In this document: positions 1 to 7,131 of the stretch, piece after piece
Position numbering within the stretch: the first letter of the stretch is position 1
Layout: the number at the start of each line of letters is the position of its first letter
Source: CAZWSX01 sp964636985
GTDB taxonomy: Bacteria > Planctomycetota > Planctomycetia > Pirellulales > Pirellulaceae
Reading direction: 5' to 3'
DNA length: 64,000 nucleotides
Assembly: GCA_964636985.1 (NCBI GenBank)
Contig: CAZWSX010000031.1
Span: 3,151-67,150, forward strand
Program-made: the position numbers and the translations under genes
The notes under the pieces: generated by a model
The model's database searches: none
Told to the model about the DNA's origin: nothing
Seen by the model: the letters and a program-made list of their open reading frames with translations, nothing else

Positions 1-429
1 CAGATCTTTGTTTGGTTTGTTGGGCTTGGCGAGGTCGTCCGTCTTGTCCGGCCCTTCGATCCAGTATTTTTCGATCTCGAAGGTGATTACGGCACGGGCA
101 ATTTCGCCAGCCTTGAGTTTCGGAATCGTGATCTCCATTTGTTTCGCGCCGCCATCGAGCGTACGAAACGAAACCTTCTTGACATTCGACGACACATCGC
201 GCGCGACTTCGGTGACTTTCTGTTCTGGCCAATCGAACGGAAGAGGCGCAGTTGCTACTGCGCTTGTGATGTCGCCTGTGGCTTCAATCTCGAGCCCGAA
301 GTTCCAGCGTGTTGTGACCTTCTTATCCAGATGGATTTCGTAGGGAGAGACTTCGGCATCGTCGGCAAAAGTGGCCGGCGTGAGGACGATTAGCGCGACG
401 AGAAAAAAAGGGCGAAGCATCGTATTCAT
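1..429 (-). CDS. Exported protein, N-terminal part, paralogue of the upstream gene (runs off the left edge)
   Basis: Only the first 143 residues are inside the window; the frame is still open at base 1. It begins with a signal peptide (MNTMLRPFFLVALIVLTPATFA). The following 100 or so residues match the upstream neighbour closely, including the shared pattern TAP-P-DWPEQ-V and the R-LD-G--QM segment, so the two genes are tandem paralogues. ATG at 429 lies one base after the neighbour's stop, which indicates co-transcription. A second in-frame ATG at 420 is possible. By analogy with the complete paralogue, the missing C-terminus probably holds a transglutaminase-like domain, but that part is not visible. 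Function unknown. Confidence 0.75.
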   Translation of the reverse strand, partial: MNTMLRPFFLVALIVLTPATFADDAEVSPYEIHLDKKVTTRWNFGLEIEATGDITSAVATAPLPFDWPEQKVTEVARDVSSNVKKVSFRTLDGGAKQMEITIPKLKAGEIARAVITFEIEKYWIEGPDKTDDLAKPNKPNKDL

Positions 430-430
430 T

Positions 431-1555
431 CTAGGGTGAATCTTCCTCGGCGGCTTCCATTTCGGGCGCGGCCTCGTCGGTGTCTTCGGGGGCCGGGTCG
501 TCGTATTTGCGTTTCTCGAATTTGCGGACGAACTCGACTTTGGGCTTTCCGCCTTCGCTTGAGGAGCCGCGGAGGAACTCGGGGACAAAGCGAAGTTGCT
601 TCCCCTTACGCTCGAAGACGGAGAAGTTGTCCCCTTTCTCGAGGATGGCCGACTGGCTCGTCACGTAGCCAAGTTCGCGGTCGCGCCGCGACACATGCGC
701 GGGGAGCCAGTGTCCTACCCCCTTGTCGTCTTCCAGAAAGAACTCGGTGTAACAATCGTCCGACACCCAAACCATGCGGGCCGGGATTTTGGCAATTCGA
801 CAAGCAGCGACAAACAAGGCGTTCAGGTCTTCCCGCTCAGCCGCTCCTTCCTTAAGCGCGTTGGCGGCGCCCATTTCTTGCCTCGCTTCGAGTTTGACGG
901 CCGCGCGGACCGCATCGAACAGGGTTCCCACGGTTTGCCAGGCCGTGAGCTCGCCATCTTCCGGCTTGGCCGCGGCGAGGGCATCCTTCACAAAGGCGCG
1001 CACCTTGGTGTTTTGAATTTCGATGAGCGGACTTTGGCCCAGGTATTTTTTCACCGCCGCCGGAGGCAACTTCGGGATGCGGAACTTGGTGAAATCGTCG
1101 GGCGCGGCCAGCGAGTATTTGGTTACTTGCAGGGTCAGAATGGCGTGGAGTTCTTCGCCGTCGGGGATTTTCGGAAATCGAACCACCATCTGCCGCAGGC
1201 CGGGGTCGAGGCTGCGGTACTCAACGCGGACGCCTTCGCTGATGTCCTGGCTGATAAGCTTGACGCGCTGCTCGGGCCAATCGAGCGGAATGGGAGCCGT
1301 GCCGACAACGGTCGCGACGTCTCCGCCCGTGGCTTTAACTTTGATGCCGATCAGCCATCGCTTGGTCAGGCGCTGGTCGTACTTCACGCCCCCTTCGGGC
1401 AAAGTAGGGGGCGGCCCTTTGCTTTCCCAAGGTTGCCGTGGCAAGTCTTCGGCGGGCGTGGCGGCGTCATCGTCACCAAACTGCGCGCGGAGCGACGGCG
1501 GTGTCGCCACGCCAAGTAAGAACAGGACAAGTAGAATCTTGCCAAAGCGCAGCAT
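431..1555 (-). CDS. Exported protein with a transglutaminase-like C-terminal domain lacking the usual catalytic Cys
   Basis: 374 residues from ATG 1555. This start places the signal peptide MLRFGKILLVLFLLGVATPPSLRAQ at the N-terminus; an in-frame start at 1594 would add 13 residues. Residues about 55-155 form the region shared with the downstream paralogue. The C-terminal part has the look of a transglutaminase core: ALKEG, then EREDLNALFVAACRIAKIPARMVWV, as in the helix carrying the catalytic Cys (usually G-x-C-x-D). Here the Cys position is Arg (about residue 241), and the usual His region reads DDCYTEFF, so catalysis by the classical triad is doubtful. A Pro/Glu-rich acidic tail follows. 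The partial paralogue lies one base downstream. Structural or binding role is inference. Confidence 0.7.
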   Translation of the reverse strand: MLRFGKILLVLFLLGVATPPSLRAQFGDDDAATPAEDLPRQPWESKGPPPTLPEGGVKYDQRLTKRWLIGIKVKATGGDVATVVGTAPIPLDWPEQRVKLISQDISEGVRVEYRSLDPGLRQMVVRFPKIPDGEELHAILTLQVTKYSLAAPDDFTKFRIPKLPPAAVKKYLGQSPLIEIQNTKVRAFVKDALAAAKPEDGELTAWQTVGTLFDAVRAAVKLEARQEMGAANALKEGAAEREDLNALFVAACRIAKIPARMVWVSDDCYTEFFLEDDKGVGHWLPAHVSRRDRELGYVTSQSAILEKGDNFSVFERKGKQLRFVPEFLRGSSSEGGKPKVEFVRKFEKRKYDDPAPEDTDEAAPEMEAAEEDSP

Positions 1556-1795
1556 GGGAAGAATCCCGATTGGAAGTCGCTGCCGAGCGTGCAATGGCTC
1601 GGCTTGCCTCTACGCCAGTGTAGTCCAAGCATCCGCCGCGAGAGCCTTTGCGGCCGCGCAAAATCTCTCGCGACGGTGCGATCCAACCTCAACCTGCGGC
1701 CGTTGAGGTTGGCCTGTGAGCGGGCGGCGCGGAGGAACGTAATGCGAGTTGGCACGCGGACCACCGGTCCCGTGCCTGCGGCGCGGGACGTTGGC

Positions 1796-2101
1796 TTAGT
1801 TGCGAATCTGGCGAGGGAGTTCTTCGTAGCGTTGGGGAACGACCACCCGACCACCGATGGGAGGCCCATCGGTGACGATCGGCGCACCCACGACTTGGTC
1901 ACTGCCGAAAATCTGGTCGTTCAGGCTGACCATCGACGATTGCATGGGCACGCCTGCCGGAACTGAGGTGCAGTCGGGCGGGGCGCAGGTTTCGCACGAA
2001 TCGCCGCGGTTAAACCAGCTAAGGAACGGGCGGTGGCAACCGCAGCCGACCTGTCCGATCGTCAGCGCTGCCAGGACCAGCAAGGTCAGAAAACGAGTCA
2101 T
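1796..2101 (-). CDS. Small lipoprotein, function unknown
   Basis: 101 residues from ATG 2101, preceded by a GGAGAGA ribosome-binding site at good spacing; an earlier in-frame start at 2143 would bury the signal sequence. The N-terminus MTRFLTLLVLAALTIGQVGC is a lipoprotein signal with a lipobox-like QVGC, followed by a Cys-rich stretch (CGCH, CETC, PPDC). The remainder is polar and rich in Pro, Val and Gly with no recognised domain. It stands alone on the minus strand. Likely anchored to a membrane facing the periplasm. Function not recognised. Confidence 0.65.
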   Translation of the reverse strand: MTRFLTLLVLAALTIGQVGCGCHRPFLSWFNRGDSCETCAPPDCTSVPAGVPMQSSMVSLNDQIFGSDQVVGAPIVTDGPPIGGRVVVPQRYEELPRQIRN

Positions 2102-2411
2102 GATTGATCTCTCCGTAATACGCGCCCCATTGCGAGGTCGCAAGGATTGCTTGAGCTACGGAACTCTACAACGCAATCCGGAGAGTGCAAATGAATCCGT
2201 TCATTTTTCTCAACCGGTGTAGTTTACCGGCAACATCGGTGAGGCAAGAATGAAACATCCTTCCGGACTCGTTTTGGTTTTCATCACGAAATCCTGAATA
2301 ATCGTCCGAACCTCTTTCAATCTTTGAAATCAAACCGCAGCCGAAAGGTGTCCCTTGTCAAACGACGACTCGTCGCAGAATGACGTTTCGAGGGACTGGC
2401 GAGTTGCCAAC
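2102..2411. other. Intergenic region between divergent genes
   Basis: About 310 bases between the minus-strand lipoprotein and the plus-strand hydrolase. It presumably holds both promoters. I see no clear terminator, tRNA or repeat. If the hydrolase starts at TTG 2355 the gap shrinks to about 250 bases. Confidence 0.5.
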
Positions 2412-3350
2412 ATGTTGAGTCGACGTCATTGGATCGCCACCGCAAGCGGCGCACTGGCTGGCGCCTATTTGTCGGCTCCTGCGGCGGCGCGCGGACAATC
2501 CCCCGCTCCACCCACTAGCGATGTTGTCGAGTGGTGGGCGCTCGACACGCGCAACGCCGGATGCGAAATCGATTGCGCTCAGGCATATCGCTCGGCCGGA
2601 TGCGGCCAGCCCTGGCAACGCGCCAGCGCCGCAGAGGCCCTTGGAACGCTCGCAACCGGAGCCGACGATCCAAATGTTGTGACGCTCGTCTATGTGCACG
2701 GCAATCGCTCGACATTGCAGACAGGCCTCGAATACGGCGTGAAAGTTCACAGCGCCGTGAAGCCGTACTTGCAGCCGCACGAACGATTGCGACTGCTCAT
2801 TTGGTGTTGGCCGAGCGATCAGATCCGAGGACAGATCAAGGATTTGCGTTACAAGGCCCAAGTGTGCGAAGGGCAGTATGGCCTCTTCGCCGACACGCTG
2901 TGCCGCTTGCCTGCCAGCGCGCGTGTCGGCGTGGTCGGCTACAGCTACGGCGCGCGGATCGCGCTGGGAGGGCTGGCGCAAATCGCATCGCGAAACCGCG
3001 GCGGCAAGCCCTCGCCCGCCCCTAGCCCGCGATTGGTGCTGTGGGCGGCCGCGATGAACGCAGCTTGGATGGCACCCGGCGGACGGTTCAGTTGCAGTGT
3101 CGAAGCCTTGAATCGCATGCTCCTGGTGCGCAACACGTGCGACCCGGCATTGAGCCACTACTTTGTCGTTGAAGGTCGCGGAGTGAAAGCGCTGGGCGAC
3201 GTTGGCTTCGCTTGGGGTTGCCCTGGGACCAACAAGTGCCGAGAGATCGACGGCTCGGGCCAGCTAGGCAACGAGCACGATATCAATAACTATCTCCAAT
3301 CGCAGTGGATGCTAAGCCGCAGTGCGAACGAGGTGCTTTGGCGCGCGTGA
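2412..3350 (+). CDS. Tat-type exported alpha/beta hydrolase
   Basis: 312 residues from ATG 2412. The start MLSRRHWIATASGALAGAYL is a twin-arginine-type signal; an alternative TTG at 2355 has a good AAAGGTG site and would add 19 residues. The protein has an alpha/beta-hydrolase pattern: LVYVHGN (oxyanion region) and VGYSYGA, a GxSxG nucleophile elbow with Ser at about residue 178 from ATG 2412. A late His in GNEHDIN could complete the triad. Cys residues are unusually frequent for a secreted protein (GCEIDC, AGCG, NTCDP, WGCPG, NKC), suggesting disulphides. Substrate cannot be read from sequence; esterase or lipase-type activity is inferred. It is monocistronic, with a repeat-bearing gap downstream. 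Confidence 0.75.
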   Translation: MLSRRHWIATASGALAGAYLSAPAAARGQSPAPPTSDVVEWWALDTRNAGCEIDCAQAYRSAGCGQPWQRASAAEALGTLATGADDPNVVTLVYVHGNRSTLQTGLEYGVKVHSAVKPYLQPHERLRLLIWCWPSDQIRGQIKDLRYKAQVCEGQYGLFADTLCRLPASARVGVVGYSYGARIALGGLAQIASRNRGGKPSPAPSPRLVLWAAAMNAAWMAPGGRFSCSVEALNRMLLVRNTCDPALSHYFVVEGRGVKALGDVGFAWGCPGTNKCREIDGSGQLGNEHDINNYLQSQWMLSRSANEVLWRA

Positions 3351-3386
3351 GCTCCGGTGAGGGGGGAAACGGAGTTGATTTCGAGA

Positions 3387-3423
3387 TTGATCATGGATGA
3401 TTTTTGATTTGTGAAGTTGAACC
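3387..3423 (+). repeat. AT-rich intergenic repeat, copy 1
   Basis: Contains GATGATTTTTGATTTGTGAA, matching the copies at 4728-4768 and 22463-22509 and the inverted copy at 37193-37240. Only the right part of the unit is well preserved here. Shadow frames through the unit give peptides such as INRLI, a sign that this is repeat rather than coding DNA. Confidence 0.6.
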
Positions 3424-3542
3424 TTCGGTTGTTCTGCTCTTAACCTTCCTCTTGCGACAGCTAGTCCCGCTGACGGGATTGTCTTTGCCACTCGTTTGGT
3501 TGCTTGGGAGCCCTCGTCTTCGGGCTAGAGCGAGCCCACTGC

Positions 3543-3564
3543 GCCCGGACAGGAATGTCCGGGC
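3543..3564 (+). repeat. Dispersed GACA-GGAW-TGTC hairpin, copy 1
   Basis: Perfect 9-bp arms GCCCGGACA/TGTCCGGGC around loop GGAA, followed by CTACTTTT. The left flank GAGCGAGCCCACTGCGC is nearly the same as the flank of the copy at 58873. The outer stem differs from other copies but remains paired. Confidence 0.75.
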
Positions 3565-3791
3565 TACTTTTCTTGTTCCGGGCCGGACCCTTCGACCGAA
3601 ACATGCTCGCCACCAAGAAGTGGGGGCGTGAATGGATGGAAATGGATGGGATCGGGCTCCAAACAGAATTTTTAGCGACCGCATGAAACGAATTTTCTGA
3701 TCCTCCGCTAGGCCTGCTATGCACGTTGATTCCCCAAGAGCCCCATGGCTCACCAGCGTGACTTTTAGGAAATCAAATACGGAGAGTGGTC

Positions 3792-4571
3792 ATGAAGAAG
3801 TCGTTTTTCAATCGGTTCCTGTTGGGTATAGCGGCGGCTGTTTTGGCGACGGGTTTCGCCTCGGCACAAGCCAAGGACCCAACTTTTATGAAGACTGCAA
3901 GCAGCAGCTACCCGCGGCTTGCATCGAGCTCGGTCGATGCAACTCGGGCTGTACGATCGCCTGCCGTTAAGCCTCCAGTACGAGAAGTAGCGGTTCGCAC
4001 CGATGCGGCTGCGACGGTCGAGTACTTCCAAGGCTTGCAAGCGATTGTCCGCGACCTGCGAAAGAACTCGACCGGTGGTCAAACGATGACGCCTGGCCTC
4101 AAGGGTGTTTGGATGCGGAAGCAAGCCGCGAAGATCGACGCCCTGCCAACCTTCGAAGTTGATCCTGAACTGTTGAAGGCAGGCGAGAACGTTTCGAAGA
4201 CGCTCTACGACGCGTCCGAAAGCGTAACGGTTGGCATGGGACGCAGCCGCGTTCGCCAATCGGCTGTTCCGGCTCACTTCGACTACTACCGCTACGACGA
4301 CGTGTACGCCTTCGGACCGTCTTGGGGCGGAGTCTCGGTTGGGAACGACCGGGGTTACTACAGCGGCTACGGTTACGGGTTGGCTGCTTACGGAACCTCC
4401 ACCGAAGTCTTTGTGCCGAACACTTACACCCGGACTCGCGAACAACTGATGATCGGCCAAGCGGAGCGGATCGGTGCCTTCAACGTGGCCCGGACTGCCT
4501 TGGAAAATGCCGAGCGGGAAGTCGCTCAAATCCGTCGAGCCTTGAGCAATCAATACGGGGTTGATTTCTAG
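3792..4571 (+). CDS. Secreted protein with a C-terminal domain shared with the 7132-8685 gene
   Basis: 259 residues from ATG 3792, six bases after a GGAGA site; a GTG at 3786 is less likely. The signal peptide MKKSFFNRFLLGIAAAVLATGFASAQA is clear. Residues from about 75 to the end align with the last 170 residues of the gene at 7132-8685: TPGLKGVW, LP---VDP-LL, VGMGRSR-RQ, a Tyr/Gly-rich stretch, then ERI-AFN-AR-ALENAE--VAQ-RR-L. The final block looks helical, possibly coiled coil. I do not recognise the domain. The gene is ended by a strong terminator and therefore probably forms a single-gene unit. Confidence 0.75.
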   Translation: MKKSFFNRFLLGIAAAVLATGFASAQAKDPTFMKTASSSYPRLASSSVDATRAVRSPAVKPPVREVAVRTDAAATVEYFQGLQAIVRDLRKNSTGGQTMTPGLKGVWMRKQAAKIDALPTFEVDPELLKAGENVSKTLYDASESVTVGMGRSRVRQSAVPAHFDYYRYDDVYAFGPSWGGVSVGNDRGYYSGYGYGLAAYGTSTEVFVPNTYTRTREQLMIGQAERIGAFNVARTALENAEREVAQIRRALSNQYGVDF

Positions 4572-4593
4572 TCTCACAGGTCGATTGGATCAG

Positions 4594-4628
4594 GGTGTGG
4601 TCCTCGAAAGAGGACCACACCTTTTTTT
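4594..4628 (+). terminator. Rho-independent terminator
   Basis: Perfect 12-bp stem (GGTGTGGTCCTC/GAGGACCACACC) with a GAAA tetraloop, followed by seven T. It lies 22 bases after the stop of the secreted-protein gene. Confidence 0.95.
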
Positions 4629-4687
4629 GTCTCTGCATGTTGCCGATTAAGTCATGCCGCCGCTGAAAGGCGGGGTGCCCCGGAGAG

Positions 4688-4718
4688 AGATTGGGAGTGG
4701 GGGGGATGGGGGGATGGG
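4688..4718. repeat. Purine-rich tract
   Basis: A G/A-rich run (GGGAGTGGGGGGGATGGGG and following bases). Similar tracts, some on the other strand, occur at about 37249-37290, 38780-38824, 39219-39262 and 56478-56518, all outside core coding sequence. Confidence 0.55.
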
Positions 4719-4727
4719 AAGTGGTTG

Positions 4728-4768
4728 ATTAATCGATTGATGATTTCGGATTGTTGATTTTTGAAGTG
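4728..4768 (+). repeat. AT-rich intergenic repeat, copy 2
   Basis: Contains GATTAATCGATTGATGATTT and then GTTGATTTTTGAAGTG. The first part is identical to the copy at 22463-22509 over about 19 bases. It lies directly beside a purine-rich tract, as does the inverted copy at 37193-37240. Confidence 0.7.
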
Positions 4769-4834
4769 GGGAGAATTGGTCGCACGCTCCCCACTTCCTC
4801 TGAGAGCTCTGTGACCTCTTTGGCTAATCCCCAC

Positions 4835-5614
4835 TCACGGCGCAACCTTCGCCGTGATCAGCAGGATATGTCGGTCCGACTTCGAGGATGTACCGGCGGC
4901 GATGGTGGTTTTTCCGTTGGCGAGACGCACGGTCGTGTCGACGGAAAATCGCGTCGTCATGGCCGATTGGACTTTTCTTCCGTCTTTGGTCTCCAGCAGG
5001 ACCGGAAGATCGTCGCCTGTCTCGATGTCCGACTTTTCAAAACGAACCTGAAGGAGGACGTTGTCTTTCTCAAATACCTGCGGAAGCAAGCTGGCAAGGG
5101 TCCCCACGTCCATCAGCGTGATGCCGTTTGAAGTGCCGAATGTAGTACTGTTCACATTCGTAACGTACGGGCGAGACTGTCCCATCTTCACCGAGGCCGT
5201 GCGTCCATCTAAGGCTGATACCGCGACATTCTCGACGGCGGCAAATTTCCCCTCAATTTGAAGCTTGGCCAGACGATCAGCAACCGCCTTGGCATCGCCA
5301 ACTAGCGACTCGCTAATCGCTTTCCGCTCCGTTTCTGTTCCAGCCGCCCACTGGGCTAGGACGAGATCGAGTTCCACGACTACAGGAACTTTCTCGATGT
5401 CGAGCGGCTGGAATGCTTCGAACCTCGGAGTACGCGGCACCGCAGCCGGAGTTGGGTCAGGGGCTTGAACCGGTGGCTGAAACGGACGCTGGGGACGAAC
5501 CGGAGTCGGCGGTTGACGGGGAGGTGGAGGTTGATCAGGCGCCTGCTCCTGGGATTGCACAAGGACAGTACCCGTGAAAAGGATAACTGCCGTCAACAAA
5601 AGCATGCGTAACAT
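4835..5614 (-). CDS. Exported protein with a secretin-like C-terminal region
   Basis: 259 residues from ATG 5614, six bases after an AAGGTG site; an upstream in-frame start at 5650 is less likely. Signal peptide MLRMLLLTAVILFTGTVLVQSQ, then a Pro-rich linker to about residue 60. The rest includes DGRTASVKMGQSRPYVTNV, then TLMDVGTLASLLPQV and VLLQVRFEKSDIET, which resembles the beta-rich core of secretin-type (type II/III secretion) proteins, but the protein is far shorter than a full secretin. It lacks neighbouring secretion genes, so a stand-alone envelope role is more likely than a secretion channel. Family assignment is tentative. Confidence 0.6.
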   Translation of the reverse strand: MLRMLLLTAVILFTGTVLVQSQEQAPDQPPPPRQPPTPVRPQRPFQPPVQAPDPTPAAVPRTPRFEAFQPLDIEKVPVVVELDLVLAQWAAGTETERKAISESLVGDAKAVADRLAKLQIEGKFAAVENVAVSALDGRTASVKMGQSRPYVTNVNSTTFGTSNGITLMDVGTLASLLPQVFEKDNVLLQVRFEKSDIETGDDLPVLLETKDGRKVQSAMTTRFSVDTTVRLANGKTTIAAGTSSKSDRHILLITAKVAP

Positions 5615-5744
5615 AAAGCACCTTCGCGAGGACCGGTTGAGAATCGGCATTCGACCGAATGTCTAAAACGTTATTTGAACCCATTGTTCTCCAAAAAGTA
5701 TCGTTTTGCATGTCCGCTCTGTTTGGTTGCGCGGGTCTTCCTCC

Positions 5745-5764
5745 GACGGACAGGATGGTCCGTC
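5745..5764 (+). repeat. Dispersed GACA-GGAW-TGTC hairpin, copy 2 (shortened)
   Basis: 7-bp arms GACGGAC/GTCCGTC around AGGATG. The pair that closes the loop in other copies is an A-G mismatch here. CTACTTTTT follows, as in the other copies. It sits just upstream of the beta-lactamase-fold gene. Confidence 0.7.
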
Positions 5765-5853
5765 CTACTTTTTGACACTTGGAAATCCCCCCGGTGGAGC
5801 GGATACTGTTTCGCACAGGTTTTTGTCGTCCAAGTTTTGCGAAGGGTGGCGCT

Positions 5854-7017
5854 GTGCGTGCTTACTGCTCGTTGCTTGTTCCTTCTGTGGCGCTGTTCGC
5901 ATTGCTCGCTGTAGGAACTGTTTGCCGCGCCGACGATCCCGCTGCGGGTGCAGTGGATGCGAAGATCAAAGCCGCGATCACGCCGTTTGTCGAGAAGGAC
6001 GAACTGGCCGGCGCCGTGTACCTCGTTGCGACAAAGGACAAGGTGCTCGCCGAAGGTGCCGCCGGCTACTCCGATGTCGCGGCCAAGCAGGCGATGGCGC
6101 CCGATGCGATGTTCTGGATCGCATCGCAAAGCAAGCCGATCACCGGCGCAGCGGTTGCAATATTGATGGACGAAGGGAAGGTCAAGCTCGACGACCCTGT
6201 TGAAAAGTTCCTGCCGGAATTCAAAGGCCAGAAGGTCAAAGGCGCTAACGACGCACTCGTGCCGCTGGAGCGACCGATTACCGTGCGCCACCTCCTCTCG
6301 CATACCAGCGGGATGCCGTTCCGTTCGGCGATCGAAGAGCCAACGCTCGATCGCTACACGCTCGAGAAGCGCGTGAAGAGCTACGCGGAGACGCCGCTCG
6401 ATACGCAGCCGGGGACGAAGTACCAATACAGCAACGCGGGCATCAACACGGCCGCGCGGATTATCGAAGTGGTTACCGGCAAGTCCTTCGAGGAGTTTCT
6501 CGACCAGCGCTTGCTTAAGCCGCTGGGCATGAACGATACGACCTTCTGGCCGAACGAGTCGCAGGCAAAGCGGGTCGCCAAAGCGTATGCGACCGGCGAC
6601 GGCGGCAAGGGACTTCGCGAGGTCAAAATTGAGCAACTTTTCTATCCGCTCACGGATCGCGCCGAGCGCTTTCCGATGCCGGCCGGTGGGCTCTTTTCGA
6701 CCGCTGCCGACGTGGCGAAGTTTTACCAAATGCTGTTGAACAACGGCGAATGGAAGGGGAAGCGGATTTTGTCGCCGGAGGCCGTGACCGCGCTCACCAG
6801 CAAACAAACGCCCGAGTCGCTGAAAGACGGCTACGGATTAGGATTTTCCGTAAACGGCTCGACTTTCGGGCACGGGGGCGCCTACAGCACCAATTCGTTT
6901 GCCGACCGAAATCGCGGGCTGATTTTCATTTGGCTCGTCCAACACGCCAATTTCCCAGGCGAGGGCGGAGCCGCCCAAGGCCGCTTCACCAACACCGCCA
7001 ACGAAGCGACAAAATAG
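5854..7017 (+). CDS. Serine hydrolase, class C beta-lactamase/penicillin-binding-protein fold, exported
   Basis: 387 residues from GTG 5854. GAAGGG seven bases upstream and the signal sequence RAYCSLLVPSVALFALLAVGTVCRA support this start; a TTG at 5779 would begin inside the repeat. The family motifs are present: SQSK (SxxK, nucleophile Ser about 91), YSN in KYQYSNAG, and HGG in TFGHGGAYS in place of KTG. HLLSHTSGMP and PLGMNDT are also typical. The C-terminus is somewhat shortened after the HGG motif. Such proteins are usually periplasmic esterases or peptidases rather than true beta-lactamases. It is flanked by a repeat upstream and an unrelated secreted-protein gene downstream. Confidence 0.85.
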   Translation: MRAYCSLLVPSVALFALLAVGTVCRADDPAAGAVDAKIKAAITPFVEKDELAGAVYLVATKDKVLAEGAAGYSDVAAKQAMAPDAMFWIASQSKPITGAAVAILMDEGKVKLDDPVEKFLPEFKGQKVKGANDALVPLERPITVRHLLSHTSGMPFRSAIEEPTLDRYTLEKRVKSYAETPLDTQPGTKYQYSNAGINTAARIIEVVTGKSFEEFLDQRLLKPLGMNDTTFWPNESQAKRVAKAYATGDGGKGLREVKIEQLFYPLTDRAERFPMPAGGLFSTAADVAKFYQMLLNNGEWKGKRILSPEAVTALTSKQTPESLKDGYGLGFSVNGSTFGHGGAYSTNSFADRNRGLIFIWLVQHANFPGEGGAAQGRFTNTANEATK

Positions 7018-7131
7018 TGGCAGATGCGGCCTGTTTATCGATCAAAAACTATCACCACGCCCTTGGGCGGGTTATTATGTGAGCGTTGCTCGGAAATCAA
7101 CCAATCCGCTTTTCTCGTTGGAGTTTGAACC

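Larger units (their letters stand above)
3351..3791. other. Gene-free gap carrying two dispersed repeats
   Basis: About 440 bases without a convincing gene. It contains one copy of the AT-rich repeat (3387-3423), one copy of the GACA-GGAA-TGTC hairpin (3543-3564) and a leader before the next gene. Open frames here are produced by the repeats and have no signal peptide, ribosome-binding site or recognisable domain. Confidence 0.6.

Noticed and set aside
3391..3753. Possible small gene in the 3.35-3.79 kb gap
   Set aside because: The frame is made of the dispersed repeats (peptides such as ARTFLSGRSG and SQIKNHP) and has no ribosome-binding site.
5671..6807. Long minus-strand open frame opposite the beta-lactamase-fold gene
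   Set aside because: It is the mirror of a gene with clear SxxK, YSN and HGG motifs. The translation is low-quality, with no domain or signal peptide; GC-rich codon use keeps antisense frames open.
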